From NCBI RefSeq assembly GCF_019091455.1, contig NZ_JAGXJN010000009.1, positions 122,069 to 186,068 on the forward strand: a stretch of DNA of 64,000 bases, given 5' to 3'. The notes beneath the pieces were generated by a model that saw only the letters and a program-made list of their open reading frames with translations, was not told the origin of the DNA and searched no databases. The translations under genes and the position numbers were made by a program. Source of the DNA: Chitinophaga sp. GbtcB8. Lineage in GTDB: Bacteria; Bacteroidota; Bacteroidia; Chitinophagales; Chitinophagaceae. This document shows positions 32,898 to 41,592 of this stretch, piece after piece. Position 1 is the stretch's first letter. Every line of letters starts with the position of its first letter.

Positions 32898-33788
32898 ATG
32901 GTCAATTATTATAAATATCTTCCGGTTAGTAAAGAAGATGAGAGCTGGGGATTAACGGTTTTAAATGCTGGGTGCACGCATATTGAAGCCACGAACGATT
33001 ACCCTTTTAAAGATCATCCGGCACATCATAACTTTAACTGGAACAGCTGGCGCGTTTTGCAGGAGTACCAGGTAATATATATTACCAACGGGCAGGGTAT
33101 TTTTGAATCCGATAGCTATAAACAAACCATTATTAAGGCCGGAACTATCATTATGCTGTTCCCGAATGAAAGGCACCGCTACAAACCGGATAGCCATACC
33201 GGCTGGGATGAGTACTGGGTGGGTATAAAAGGAGATATTATTGACAACCTGGTAACATCAGGTTACCTGCGGCCCGATAATCCATGCCTTTATATTGGTT
33301 TTAATGACAGCATTTTCAATATCTATAATTGCATTATTGAAAAAACCAGGGAGGAAAGATCCGGTTATCAGCCCCTGGTATCGGGCGCGGTGCTGCATTT
33401 GATAGGGGCTTGTCATGCTGCCCTAAAGCAAAGTACTGCTGAAAACAAGGAAGCGGAAAATATCATCAACCGGTCAAGACTGTTATTCCGGTCAAACATC
33501 AGCAATCCCTACTCACCGGAACAGGCTGCGCAGGAATTGAATGTGGGTTATTCCTGGTTCAGAAAACTATTTAAGAATTACACGGGGCTATCGCCGGGCC
33601 AGTATTACCTGCAGCTGAAAATTGAAAAGGCTAAAGACCTGCTGAGCAACAGCAATGTGCCTGTTAAAGAAATTTCAATAGCGCTTAATTTTGAGTCGAG
33701 CTTTTATTTCTCCAAGATCTTTAAAGAAAAAACAGGCCTGCGCCCTACAGAATATCGTAAGCGGAACTATGATCCGGCTACGGCATAA
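32898..33788 (+). CDS. AraC-family regulator of PUL 1
   Basis: This 296-residue regulator has an N-terminal cupin-like sugar-sensing domain (about 35-165; QVIYITNGQGIFESDSYKQTIIKAGTIIMLFPNERHRYKPD) and a C-terminal double HTH (about 195-290; YSPEQAAQELNVGYSWFRKLFKNYTGLSPGQYYLQLKIEKA; VKEISIALNFESSFYFSKIFKEKTGLRPTEYR). It is transcribed away from susC of PUL 1 and shares a 296-base control region with it. It most likely activates the locus when a released sugar is bound. It faces the GxGYxYP gene tail to tail. Confidence 0.92.
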   Translation: MVNYYKYLPVSKEDESWGLTVLNAGCTHIEATNDYPFKDHPAHHNFNWNSWRVLQEYQVIYITNGQGIFESDSYKQTIIKAGTIIMLFPNERHRYKPDSHTGWDEYWVGIKGDIIDNLVTSGYLRPDNPCLYIGFNDSIFNIYNCIIEKTREERSGYQPLVSGAVLHLIGACHAALKQSTAENKEAENIINRSRLLFRSNISNPYSPEQAAQELNVGYSWFRKLFKNYTGLSPGQYYLQLKIEKAKDLLSNSNVPVKEISIALNFESSFYFSKIFKEKTGLRPTEYRKRNYDPATA

Positions 33789-33813
33789 AGTCAGGGAACA
33801 GGCCTGTATGTGC

Positions 33814-35868
33814 TTACCTGCCGGCGTGCGTGCCTGTGGTCTGCAATAGCTTCACCAAAGGCACAGGCCCCGGATCAGTGGGAAGGCCATTGGCTTCACG
33901 GATCAGCTGAAAAATATGATCCGGGCGCACTACTATATAATCTGCATTAAGCGAATTAGCCACGTTCTTAAAGCTGGTAGGCGTTACATCCTGCCAGGGC
34001 TGCGCCTGTATGATAATGAAACGTGGTGAGCTGCCATTCCACCCGGCAGCAGCAGAGGCAATATGATCTTTCATGGCCTGCTCATTTGTGCAGTAATTGC
34101 AGGAAAGCGCCATGCCCGGCAGGCTGTTATTGTAAATGGTAAGCCCGCCGCCTGTATTCTGGGCAGTAAGGCCAAGCGTTGTTGGCGCATAACTGGCAAA
34201 GGTTTCCCCAACATTTTGATTTATACCGCCGGTAATAGTATTCCAAATGGTAATAACCCTAAAGCCCGCACGCTTGTTATAGTCTTCCGTTTTAGCCACA
34301 AACTGGTTCAGCGAGCTTTGAGAGGGCCAGCTGTTGGGATAGGCGTAACCGTAACCGGAGGGCCCGGAGATCAGGTTGTCATTATTGGTGGAGCTTTGCC
34401 ATAAGTAATTGAGCGCCCCGGGCATGGCATCCAGCATGGCGGGGGAGAGGGTCCATCCTATGGGAACTGCGCCACGGTCAGGATTGCTCCACAGCTTACG
34501 CATAAGGTGCTCTACATACTGTAAGTTATCGCCATCACTTAATATAAAAGCCACGTAGATCTTATTCTGCAGGGCCGGTTTCGGAGGCATCGGTTTAAGA
34601 TTTACGGTTCTGGGCATACCGCTATGCACCGTGAGGTTGGTAGCCCAGTCACTTGCAACGGTTGCAATGCCATAGCTGGAGGCCCTTTGTACCCCAGGGG
34701 CTTCTTCCGGCCACCAGCCCATGTAGTTGGCGCCCGCCGGCATGGAGGATAAAAAGCTGTTCAGCAAGGTGCTTTCAGCTGCTACATTGGGATCCAGCCA
34801 TATAACTGCGGCGCCCAATGCAGTAGCATATTCCCGCATGGCCGCTTTATGCACCTCCGGGTTTAACCCTATTAATAAACGGTGATCAATATTGGGCCAG
34901 TAAGTATTATAAATTGCCTGGTATACCTGCAGCTTACTGCTATACTGCCCGCGCAGATCCAGCAGCACCGGTAAATTATAGGGGGCGGAGGTTAGCCTTG
35001 ACAGCAAATCCGGCGAGGCTATGAGGGCTTTCCTGTCTTTGGCCAGCACGGTTGCCAGGTTAACGGTGTGGATCTGTGCCGGATCGTAAACAATTAACCC
35101 GGATAATTCACTGCGGTATTTAGTGATCAGGTCCCATTTGTCTGCAGGCTCAGACCAGCTTAAACCTAATGACTGCAGCCAGGTGTATTGCCCTTCTGCA
35201 AATGCATCTCCTTCATAAGAAAAGATACGCGGTTGTGTTCTGTTAACAATGCCTTTCAGCGAAGCAAACAGGTACATTTCGGCGGAGGAGTTGTTTTGCT
35301 GCAGGCCAACCCAGTCTACCTTTATATAAGCCGCTCCCCGCCAATAGATGCGCAGCTCAAGTGATTGATTAGCTGCCGGCATTGTAAAGGGCAGCGTAAA
35401 GCTGGTGTAGTTGGAGGCTATGGGGAACTGCCTGCGGGTAATGGTTTGCGCGGCAAGGATCTGGCCGGTCGTAGCATTTCTTACATCAATATCCACCACA
35501 GAATCGTCGTTTGCAGTGTTGTTATCGATCTTCATGCGGAACTCCGCTACATTAGGGCCGGCCGGCGTATTGGTATCATAGGGGCCAAAGATCATATGCT
35601 CATTAGGCGCATCGATCCCGGTTTGGCAAAGCCAGCCATCCGTTTCTAAGCGGCCGGTATGGTGGCCCAGCGAAGAGCCTTCACCTTCCCAGCGCGAGGT
35701 GGTTTCCCGGAGAATGATCAGGTCCTGCGTTTGCGCGGTTGCAGGAAAGGAGGGCAGAAGCTGGGTAGCCGGCCAGGTTACCTGGCCCATGGATGGCATG
35801 ATGAACAATTGAAGCAAGGGTAACAGCAGTGCTGCAATCTTAGTAAGAGGGCTAATTGGTTTACACAT
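33814..35868 (-). CDS. GxGYxYP-family secreted protein, putative glycoside hydrolase
   Basis: I start this at 35868 (MCKPISPLTKIAALLLPLLQLF), which gives a signal peptide and 684 residues. The open frame extends 58 codons further upstream, but with no plausible function. An N-terminal beta-sandwich region (about 40-190) resembles a carbohydrate-binding fold. The rest fits the GxGYxYP family, whose name motif is visible at about 500 as GYGYAYP, with FILSDGDNLQYVEHLMRKLW about 70 residues before it. The family is listed as putative glycoside hydrolases, but I know of no proven activity. It flanks PUL 1 and is convergent with its regulator, so it may act on the same glycan. Confidence 0.78.
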   Translation of the reverse strand: MCKPISPLTKIAALLLPLLQLFIMPSMGQVTWPATQLLPSFPATAQTQDLIILRETTSRWEGEGSSLGHHTGRLETDGWLCQTGIDAPNEHMIFGPYDTNTPAGPNVAEFRMKIDNNTANDDSVVDIDVRNATTGQILAAQTITRRQFPIASNYTSFTLPFTMPAANQSLELRIYWRGAAYIKVDWVGLQQNNSSAEMYLFASLKGIVNRTQPRIFSYEGDAFAEGQYTWLQSLGLSWSEPADKWDLITKYRSELSGLIVYDPAQIHTVNLATVLAKDRKALIASPDLLSRLTSAPYNLPVLLDLRGQYSSKLQVYQAIYNTYWPNIDHRLLIGLNPEVHKAAMREYATALGAAVIWLDPNVAAESTLLNSFLSSMPAGANYMGWWPEEAPGVQRASSYGIATVASDWATNLTVHSGMPRTVNLKPMPPKPALQNKIYVAFILSDGDNLQYVEHLMRKLWSNPDRGAVPIGWTLSPAMLDAMPGALNYLWQSSTNNDNLISGPSGYGYAYPNSWPSQSSLNQFVAKTEDYNKRAGFRVITIWNTITGGINQNVGETFASYAPTTLGLTAQNTGGGLTIYNNSLPGMALSCNYCTNEQAMKDHIASAAAGWNGSSPRFIIIQAQPWQDVTPTSFKNVANSLNADYIVVRPDHIFQLIREANGLPTDPGPVPLVKLLQTTGTHAGR

Positions 35869-36243
35869 GGGTTGAAGGTTAAGTAATTGGTTAATAACAC
35901 CGTTCTTTTCCGGAGTGGAATTATTGTATGGTATGTACGATCTATCCGGCAGAAGGGCAAGAGAATACGGTTTTACACAATCATAACTGGCGTAAATGAT
36001 TGTATGAAGGTTTTCAATAGCGTACCGTAAGGGCCGGTTCATTCCTTTACGGTGAGCAAGGTCTTATAAAAATAAGTATTAAAATTTGTAATTGAAATTT
36101 TATCCTGAGGTTTCACACTGCAGCAGTGTGGCAGGCGCAGGGTGAAAGGGCTGATTGGTACGGGTATTTTTTAAGCGGTAGCCTGTTACAATTTTATTTT
36201 CCTAGTTTTGATGGGTAATGTATACCTGCAACCAACCATAAGC
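35869..36243. other. Intergenic region with a short hairpin
   Basis: This 375-base gap has no convincing gene. A perfect inverted repeat CACACTG-CAG-CAGTGTG lies at 36114-36130. TTTCAC at 36111-36116 could alternatively pair with GTGAAA at 36142-36147. A TAGTTTTG promoter box lies at 36203-36210. The in-frame extension of the GxGYxYP gene into 35869-36042 is judged non-coding. Confidence 0.5.
36203..36210 (+). promoter_or_regulatory. -7 promoter element (TAGTTTTG)
   Basis: TAGTTTTG matches TAnnTTTG and lies 33 bases before the ATG at 36244. It overlaps an earlier in-frame ATG at 36208, which favours the later start for that gene. No TTG at 19-20 bases upstream was found. Confidence 0.4.
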
Positions 36244-36666
36244 ATGTACTATTATAAGAAAAGATCGCGTGCTGCACAGTTAATAACAGGACCTGGAAAG
36301 ATCCGTCAAAGCCTGCATTCATTTACAAGCCTGATGCTGGTATTGATCTTTTTAGTGCTCAGCTCCTGCCCGGTCAGGAATGCGCTTTTCTCCTATCTCA
36401 AAAAAGGGCATGCAGAACAAAAAAGTACAGGGGGCACAAAGATCACTGCGCACGATATGTGTGCAGGCCCCAGCTTTAGCAGGATCGTTCCTTCGCCTGA
36501 GCGTATTTCCAATAATATTCCTACCGCTTTAACCACGGTTCTTTTTATAGCTTTTCTTACGTGTTTTGATCTTTTTAAAAAGATCATTCACCGGTTTTGC
36601 AGTCCTCCTGCCTTCAGGATCAATCCCATTCCCATTTATCTCAGGAACAGCGTGTTTTTAATCTGA
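36244..36666 (+). CDS. Small membrane protein, unknown
   Basis: Read from the ATG at 36244 the protein has 140 residues with a basic N-terminus (MYYYKKRSRAAQL). It has one hydrophobic segment at about 30-46 that runs into SSCPVRNALF, and a second at about 92-107. The SSC could suggest a lipid anchor, but it is rather far from the N-terminus. I recognise no family. An earlier in-frame ATG at 36208 lies inside the probable promoter. A DoxX gene follows 89 bases downstream. Confidence 0.45.
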   Translation: MYYYKKRSRAAQLITGPGKIRQSLHSFTSLMLVLIFLVLSSCPVRNALFSYLKKGHAEQKSTGGTKITAHDMCAGPSFSRIVPSPERISNNIPTALTTVLFIAFLTCFDLFKKIIHRFCSPPAFRINPIPIYLRNSVFLI

Positions 36667-36755
36667 TACCAGCCTTAATATCTTATGGATCTATTGTTCA
36701 GGCTTCTGAATAAGCCTTGGGCTGTTTAGTATCGTGTACTTAAAAATTATCAAAC

Positions 36756-37238
36756 ATGCTTAACAACACTTTTTCAATAGCTGGTAAGAACTACCGGCAG
36801 CTGGCTCCTTTATTTTTACGGTTAGTGATCGGTTTGGGATTTATGGCCCATGGCTGGGCAAAATTAAGCCGGGGGCCGGCGGGTTTTGAGAAGCTATTAT
36901 CCCAGATTGGTGTTCCTTTTCCTCATATGATGGCCTGGCTCTCGATCTTAACAGAGCTCCTGGGTGGATTGGCCATTTTCCTGGGGCTTTTTGTAAGCAT
37001 CGCCGCCATACCGCTTATTGTTACCATGCTGGTGGCTATGTTCACCATTCATATTCACTACGGTTTCAGCTCCGTTAAAACCATCGGATTAACACCCCAG
37101 GGGCCTGTGTTTGGCCCTCCGGGATATGAAATAAACCTGGTGTACATTGCTGGTTTGGTATCCCTGGTTATTACCGGTGCGGGAGTTTTATCTGTTGATG
37201 CCTGGCTTGTAAAAAGGAAAACACGCAGCGTTGATTAG
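36756..37238 (+). CDS. DoxX-family membrane protein
   Basis: This 160-residue protein has four hydrophobic segments and the DoxX signature near the start (LFLRLVIGLGFMAHGWAKLSRGPAGFEKLLSQIGVPFP) followed by SILTELLGGLAIFLGLFVSIAAIPL. DoxX proteins are inner-membrane partners in redox and thiosulfate metabolism in some organisms; here the role is open. A 10-base-pair hairpin with a T-run ends the transcript, facing the convergent DUF3291 gene. Confidence 0.88.
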   Translation: MLNNTFSIAGKNYRQLAPLFLRLVIGLGFMAHGWAKLSRGPAGFEKLLSQIGVPFPHMMAWLSILTELLGGLAIFLGLFVSIAAIPLIVTMLVAMFTIHIHYGFSSVKTIGLTPQGPVFGPPGYEINLVYIAGLVSLVITGAGVLSVDAWLVKRKTRSVD

Positions 37239-37264
37239 AAAATAACAGAAAGTAAAATGATCAT

Positions 37265-37313
37265 TGCACGCTACACCTGCTTTTTTAAGGTATGGAAGGT
37301 AGCGTGCATTTTA
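37265..37313 (+). terminator. Terminator between convergent genes
   Basis: TGCACGCTAC (37265-37274) pairs perfectly with GTAGCGTGCA (37299-37308), followed by TTTTAT. It lies 27 bases after the DoxX stop and just before the stop of the opposing DUF3291 gene. It may work in both directions, although the minus-strand T-run is weaker. Confidence 0.7.
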
Positions 37314-37316
37314 TAA

Positions 37317-37781
37317 CTATTTTATAGATGATATGTACTCACTAACCTGGAAAGCTTTTTTAAATGTAAACGCATAGGGCGTTGCTTCATGCTCCCTGAG
37401 GTAAACCAGGCGCTCCACTGCTTCTTGCACCGTAGGTATTTTGCCGGCAGGTACATACCACATGACCATGTGCATGGCATCTAATTTTTGAAACCACTCC
37501 TTTTTGCGCTTGAAAATTTCAACATGTGCTGACTTGTAAACATAATCAAAAAGCGCATCCATATCGGTCCAGACAGACATGTTTACGATCAGGTAGTCAT
37601 CCTCAAAGATCCTGGTGGAAGTGGCGTTATTACCCTCACTTGTATAACGCCACACAAACCCCGGACTGTTTTCTGCAAGTGCATTAATGTCATCCAGGTT
37701 TGAAACAAAGTCTTTCATTACCTCGCTGTCAAGTGGGGCCAGCATTCTGCCTATATTCAATTGTGCAAGCTGATATTTCAT
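37317..37781 (-). CDS. DUF3291-like protein
   Basis: The preferred start is the ATG at 37781 (MKYQLAQLNIGRMLAPLDSE), giving 154 residues; an ATG eight codons upstream adds an unlikely tail. The sequence matches DUF3291, a dimeric ferredoxin-like fold related to monooxygenase-like ABM domains: INALAENSPGFVWRYTSEG, LIVNMSVWTDMDALFDYVY and HMVMWYVPAGKIPT. Catalytic activity is not established for the family. It is divergent from an HxlR regulator only 40 bases away. Such a pairing often means the regulator controls this enzyme-like gene. Confidence 0.82.
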   Translation of the reverse strand: MKYQLAQLNIGRMLAPLDSEVMKDFVSNLDDINALAENSPGFVWRYTSEGNNATSTRIFEDDYLIVNMSVWTDMDALFDYVYKSAHVEIFKRKKEWFQKLDAMHMVMWYVPAGKIPTVQEAVERLVYLREHEATPYAFTFKKAFQVSEYISSIK

Positions 37782-37821
37782 AAAATTCGGTAGATTTAAT
37801 TGCAAATTTAGATGGGATCTT

Positions 37822-38223
37822 ATGCACAGTCAAGAAGTTACGAAAAGGTTACTGGTTAAAAAATCAGCGCCTCCATTATTCAACCACCAATGTTCTGTAA
37901 TCGCCACCCTGAAATTGTTTGCTTCCAAGTGGAAGCCCTGCATTATTTGCTACCTGGCGGAGAGGCCCATGCGGTATAATGACCTGCACCGGATCATTCC
38001 TAATATCAGCAGGAAAATATTATCGGAGCACCTGAGAGATCTGGAGCGGGATGATGTTATTATACGCGTGCAGCATGACCACAAACTGCAAAAAGTAGAA
38101 TATACTTTGTCTGACCGTGGAAAGTCCCTGCTGCCGCTGCTGGAACAATTGCAGGACTGGGGGATGGCTAACCTGGATGATGTGCTGTCAATAAAAGAAA
38201 TGCTGGAGCTGACCCTGGATTAA
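37822..38223 (+). CDS. HxlR-family transcriptional regulator
   Basis: This 133-residue winged-helix regulator has the typical HxlR pattern: NHQCSVIATLKLFASKWKPCIICYLAERPMRYNDLHRIIPNISRKILSEHLRDLERDDVI and then EYTLSDRGKSLLPLLEQLQDWG. HxlR proteins often respond to reactive aldehydes, quinones or disulfide stress through cysteines. Cysteines are present here at the start of the domain and in the WKPCIICYL segment. It shares a 40-base divergent promoter region with the DUF3291 gene and probably represses it. Confidence 0.92.
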   Translation: MHSQEVTKRLLVKKSAPPLFNHQCSVIATLKLFASKWKPCIICYLAERPMRYNDLHRIIPNISRKILSEHLRDLERDDVIIRVQHDHKLQKVEYTLSDRGKSLLPLLEQLQDWGMANLDDVLSIKEMLELTLD

Positions 38224-38225
38224 AA

Positions 38226-38447
38226 CTACTCTAAATCAATGGGCAGGTCCACACAGCAATGACCCTGTTCTTTAAGGCAGTGAATGATATCAGCTGCCTT
38301 AAAGGACGTTCCTTCAATCCTCATGATCTTGTCTGCGTCTTCCAGGTCAAAGTTTATACACAGGTATGGATATTTTTGCAGAAGATCATGGACGATATGT
38401 TTCGCCTTTTCCGTATATACTACATCTGTTTTGAAAACTTTTATCAT
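38226..38447 (-). CDS. Small HMA-like protein, unknown
   Basis: This 73-residue protein shows a beta-alpha-beta-beta-alpha-beta pattern (IKVFKTDV, AKHIVHDLLQKY, CINFDLEDADKIMRIEG, AADIIHCLKEQG). It resembles heavy-metal-associated domains but lacks the N-terminal CxxC metal site. It may be a metal-independent relative. It begins 8 bases after the stop of the outer-membrane protein gene, so it is likely cotranscribed. Its stop is 2 bases from the stop of the HxlR gene. Confidence 0.6.
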   Translation of the reverse strand: MIKVFKTDVVYTEKAKHIVHDLLQKYPYLCINFDLEDADKIMRIEGTSFKAADIIHCLKEQGHCCVDLPIDLE

Positions 38448-38455
38448 GATGTGCC

Positions 38456-39478
38456 TTACTTTTTTATTCCCAGCACCGTGAAAGGGTTAAAGGAGATGCC
38501 TGCGTTGAAATAAAAAGCCGGGTCGGGAGTGGTCTGGAATACCGGGTCCCCGAATGAATCCTCTTTCCTGAACACGCGGCCTGAGGGCGTTATTTTCATC
38601 CCGGTTTTTACAGTGAGCACGAAATACTTTGCTATCACATGCTCGTACATTAATCCTGAATTTAAGTCTAATTGCCTGTACTCATACCGTTGATCAGTAC
38701 CATCTATATTGTACAGGTAAAAGGAAGTTCTGTCTATTTCTGTGCCCAATGATATTCTTCCATTGGTAAAAACGTACTTTCTGAGATACAGGCTTCTTGG
38801 AAGGATCATATCTACAACCAGGCCATTATTGAATTTATGCTCATAGGAAAAGGTAGGTAATACCGGAGTTTGAGAGCTGGGGTCAATATTAACGAGTAAC
38901 CCCACCATCAGCTTGGTACGCTGGTTAGCCTTCAGGATCATGGTTCCGGTAAACATGCCTTTAACCCTTTCAAAATGTTTATCGCTGCCGTCAAACAGAA
39001 TGCTGGAAGTATAGATGGTCCGTTTGTTGAACAGCTTTGAAAAATAGGTGAAGTTGAGCGATGAAAAAAGGTAGTGGAACTCATCGTCAACCGGCATGAT
39101 GCCGCCTACCGCCGGTTTGGTAATATCAGCTTCCAAAGCGGTATACCGGTAACCCAGGGTGGCGCCCAGCATCCAGGTCTGTTTTTTTATGAAGTTTATA
39201 TTTGCGCTCACCTTTATCTGCTCAAAACCGGTAACCCTGCTTTCAGGGAGCTGCTCTTCCCCTCTTTTTGAAGTATAGTTATAGGGCGATGTATGAGTAA
39301 ATTCAATATTCAGGGGGCGGGAAATCGCAAACTTGTCGGCGGCATAGGTTTCTACCCGCCTGGGTACATTCACACTATCCCGTGCTTTTGTGGGAATGCT
39401 GTCCCTTGTTTGCGAAAAAGATGCTACAGATAAGATCAGCATACCCTTTGTTACTACTACCCTTTTTCTAATGTTCAT
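38456..39478 (-). CDS. DUF6268-like outer-membrane beta-barrel protein
   Basis: This 340-residue protein has a signal peptide (about 1-23, LSVASFSQ) and then many alternating amphipathic strands with aromatic ends (MLGATLGYRYTALEAD, YLFSSLNFTYFSKLFNKRTIYTSSILFDG), closing with FNAGISFNPFTVLGIKK. This looks like the DUF6268-type barrel common in Bacteroidota. Its function is unknown. It precedes the small HMA-like gene on the same strand by 8 bases. It is divergent from the LytS-type kinase gene 270 bases away, which could be its regulator. Confidence 0.72.
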   Translation of the reverse strand: MNIRKRVVVTKGMLILSVASFSQTRDSIPTKARDSVNVPRRVETYAADKFAISRPLNIEFTHTSPYNYTSKRGEEQLPESRVTGFEQIKVSANINFIKKQTWMLGATLGYRYTALEADITKPAVGGIMPVDDEFHYLFSSLNFTYFSKLFNKRTIYTSSILFDGSDKHFERVKGMFTGTMILKANQRTKLMVGLLVNIDPSSQTPVLPTFSYEHKFNNGLVVDMILPRSLYLRKYVFTNGRISLGTEIDRTSFYLYNIDGTDQRYEYRQLDLNSGLMYEHVIAKYFVLTVKTGMKITPSGRVFRKEDSFGDPVFQTTPDPAFYFNAGISFNPFTVLGIKK

Positions 39479-39691
39479 GTCCTTTGTTTTAAGGTTTGAT
39501 TAAGGCCGGAAAAAATTATTGTATAAATGCTGTACAGGTTGTGAGAACGTTTTGCAGTACTACACAAAACAAAGGAAGGAATAATACGATCGCCGTTTTT
39601 TGTTTTTATACCAAACGGGTTACATTTTATACTAAAGCCTTTTTAGGGTAAGATTTGGTATAACAGCAGCGGGGTTTCGTATAATTTGCCA

Positions 39692-39721
39692 TTGCTGCAG
39701 GGATAGATCGCTTTATCTTTG
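39692..39721 (+). promoter_or_regulatory. Promoter of the LytS/LytTR operon
   Basis: TTG at 39692-39694, 19 bases, then TATCTTTG at 39714-39721 is an exact match to the Bacteroidota TTG-N19-TAnnTTTG pattern. It lies 27 bases before the kinase ATG. Nothing else notable was seen in 39479-39748. Confidence 0.65.
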
Positions 39722-39748
39722 TTAAAGTTAAATTCTTCTTAAAGTATC

Positions 39749-40828
39749 ATGAAAAACGATCACCTGGAGCCAGGGAATACAAAAATTATACGGCTGATCG
39801 TTGACGATCGCTACAGACTGTTACGCCATGTTGTGCTATTGACGGGAATGATGGTTGTTCTTTTATTTTCCAGCGAATTCTCAGAAGAAGCCGGCGCTTA
39901 CAGGTATCACAGGGTGTTTTTTGCGTATGGGGCCCTGACATTCATGTGTTATTTCAACATGACTATCCTTGTGCCAAGGTTTTTTTTTAAAGGACAATAC
40001 CTTATTTACCTGGCGCTTCTGGTATTATTGGTAGTGGCGTGTGAAATACCATTGTCCTATGCAATGGATGCAATTTTTACCCCGGAGCAATTAGCGGCTC
40101 ACCGCCGGGAAACCCGCTTTGTGCGGGGATCTTACGAGGGCACCATTATACTGGTATCGATCACGCTGGTATCCACTATGATCAAGCTGTTCCAGCGGTG
40201 GATGCGGGATAGTGAAAGGATGGCAGAGCTGCGGAATATTACTTTAACCATGGAGCTAAGTGAATTACGGAACCAGGTGAGCCCGCATTTCCTCTTTAAC
40301 ATGCTGAATGGAATTAAGGCGCTGGTGCGCACGGATCCTGATAAAGCGAACCTGGTTATTATGAAGCTCTCTGAGTTCCTGCGCTACCAGCTTTATGAGA
40401 ACAACGATGAAAAAATACTGCTGCGGTCAGAGCTTAATTTTTTGTCGAACTTCCTGGACCTGGAAAAGCTCAGAAGAGATAACCTTTCCGTTAACATCAG
40501 CACAAAGATTGACCCTTCAACCCTTAACAGGATCTTTTTACCTCCCAGCCTGTTCACCATCTTTATAGAAAATGCCGTAAAACATAGCGTGGACATCAGC
40601 GGGGCAGCGTCCTATATCAATATTACATTCGGGATAAATGAAGATAAGCTTTGCTTCAGCTGCGTTAATTCAAAAGATCCCGGTTATATACTTTCAGATG
40701 AGAAGAACCGCGGGCTGGGGCTGGCAAATATAAAAAGACGGCTGGAGCTTTTATACGGTGATAACTATGTACTTGAGATCAGCTCCACCACCACCACCTA
40801 TAACACCCAATTAACTATACCCATATGA
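39749..40828 (+). CDS. LytS-type membrane histidine kinase
   Basis: This 359-residue kinase has four hydrophobic segments (about 28-45, 53-71, 82-100 and 128-147). A His_kinase domain (PF06580 type) follows, with the phospho-acceptor His at about 179 in NQVSPHFLFNMLNGIKALV. An ATPase domain has the N-box FTIFIENAVKHSV and G-box NRGLGLANIKRRLELLYG. It has no large periplasmic sensor, so the signal is likely sensed in or at the membrane. Its stop overlaps the LytTR regulator start by 4 bases (ATGA). Confidence 0.93.
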   Translation: MKNDHLEPGNTKIIRLIVDDRYRLLRHVVLLTGMMVVLLFSSEFSEEAGAYRYHRVFFAYGALTFMCYFNMTILVPRFFFKGQYLIYLALLVLLVVACEIPLSYAMDAIFTPEQLAAHRRETRFVRGSYEGTIILVSITLVSTMIKLFQRWMRDSERMAELRNITLTMELSELRNQVSPHFLFNMLNGIKALVRTDPDKANLVIMKLSEFLRYQLYENNDEKILLRSELNFLSNFLDLEKLRRDNLSVNISTKIDPSTLNRIFLPPSLFTIFIENAVKHSVDISGAASYINITFGINEDKLCFSCVNSKDPGYILSDEKNRGLGLANIKRRLELLYGDNYVLEISSTTTTYNTQLTIPI

Positions 40829-41550
40829 ACTGTATTATTGTAGATGATGAGCCGCTGGCAAGGGAAGAAATGCAGGCAATGATAAAAGAGGTATCCCGGA
40901 TAGAAATACTGGGGAAGTTTTCCAATGCGCCCACTGCCCTGAATTTTTTAAAAGAGAACGAAGCAGACCTCATTTTCCTGGATATTGAAATGCCGATGGT
41001 TACAGGGCTGGAGTTTGCGGCGCAATTGCCCCGGCAAACCCTGACCATTTTCACAACGGCCTATCCGCAGTATGCATTAAAAAGCTATGAGCTGGATGCT
41101 ATCGACTACCTGCTGAAACCCATAGAAAAAGCCCGGCTGGAAAAAGCGATCCATAAAGCAGAGATCTACAAAAAGCTGCTTTCAGATGATACGGAGAAGA
41201 ATGTTATAGAGGCTAATACCGCCGATTTTTTACTGGTTAAATCAGACCGGAGGTTTCACAGGATCAATTTTGGCGATATCAGGTTTATAGAAGGACTAAA
41301 AGATTATGTGGTGATCTATACCGGCAGCCAGAAGCTTATTACAGCCATGAATTTAAAGACCATTCACCAAAAGATGCCTGCACGCCTTTTTCTACGGGTC
41401 AGTAAGTCGTACGTGGTGAACATAAACTATATAGATTCATTTGATCATCGCAATATTTACCTCGGGACAACTGAAATTCCTTTGGGAGATGTATACAGAA
41501 AGGACTTTTTTGCGGTTTATTCAGGAGGCTCGCTTAATCCGGAGGAGTAA
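40825..41550 (+). CDS. LytTR-family response regulator
   Basis: This 241-residue regulator has a receiver domain with D7/D8, phospho-acceptor Asp53 in LIFLDIEMP and Lys in YLLKPI. A LytTR DNA-binding domain occupies about 130-240 (FLLVKSDRRFHRINFGDIRFIEGLKDYVVIYT; RFLRVSKSYVVNINYID). It is coupled to the kinase by a 4-base overlap. A strong terminator follows the stop. LytTR targets are often adjacent; candidates are the divergent barrel protein and the convergent RND efflux operon. Confidence 0.94.
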   Translation: MNCIIVDDEPLAREEMQAMIKEVSRIEILGKFSNAPTALNFLKENEADLIFLDIEMPMVTGLEFAAQLPRQTLTIFTTAYPQYALKSYELDAIDYLLKPIEKARLEKAIHKAEIYKKLLSDDTEKNVIEANTADFLLVKSDRRFHRINFGDIRFIEGLKDYVVIYTGSQKLITAMNLKTIHQKMPARLFLRVSKSYVVNINYIDSFDHRNIYLGTTEIPLGDVYRKDFFAVYSGGSLNPEE

Positions 41551-41555
41551 AACGT

Positions 41556-41592
41556 AAAGCAGAAAGCCATTGTAATGACTTTCTGCTTTTTT
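41556..41592 (+). terminator. Intrinsic terminator after LytTR gene
   Basis: AAAGCAGAAAG (41556-41566) pairs perfectly over 11 bases with CTTTCTGCTTT (41579-41589), with a 12-base loop, followed by further T. It starts 5 bases after the LytTR stop codon. Confidence 0.8.

Noticed and set aside
33814..36042. 58-codon N-terminal extension of the GxGYxYP protein
   Set aside because: The extension has no signal or domain features; the ATG at 35868 starts a normal signal peptide.
36699..36718. AGGCTT/AAGCCT hairpin before the DoxX gene as terminator
   Set aside because: The stem is only six pairs and no T-run follows.
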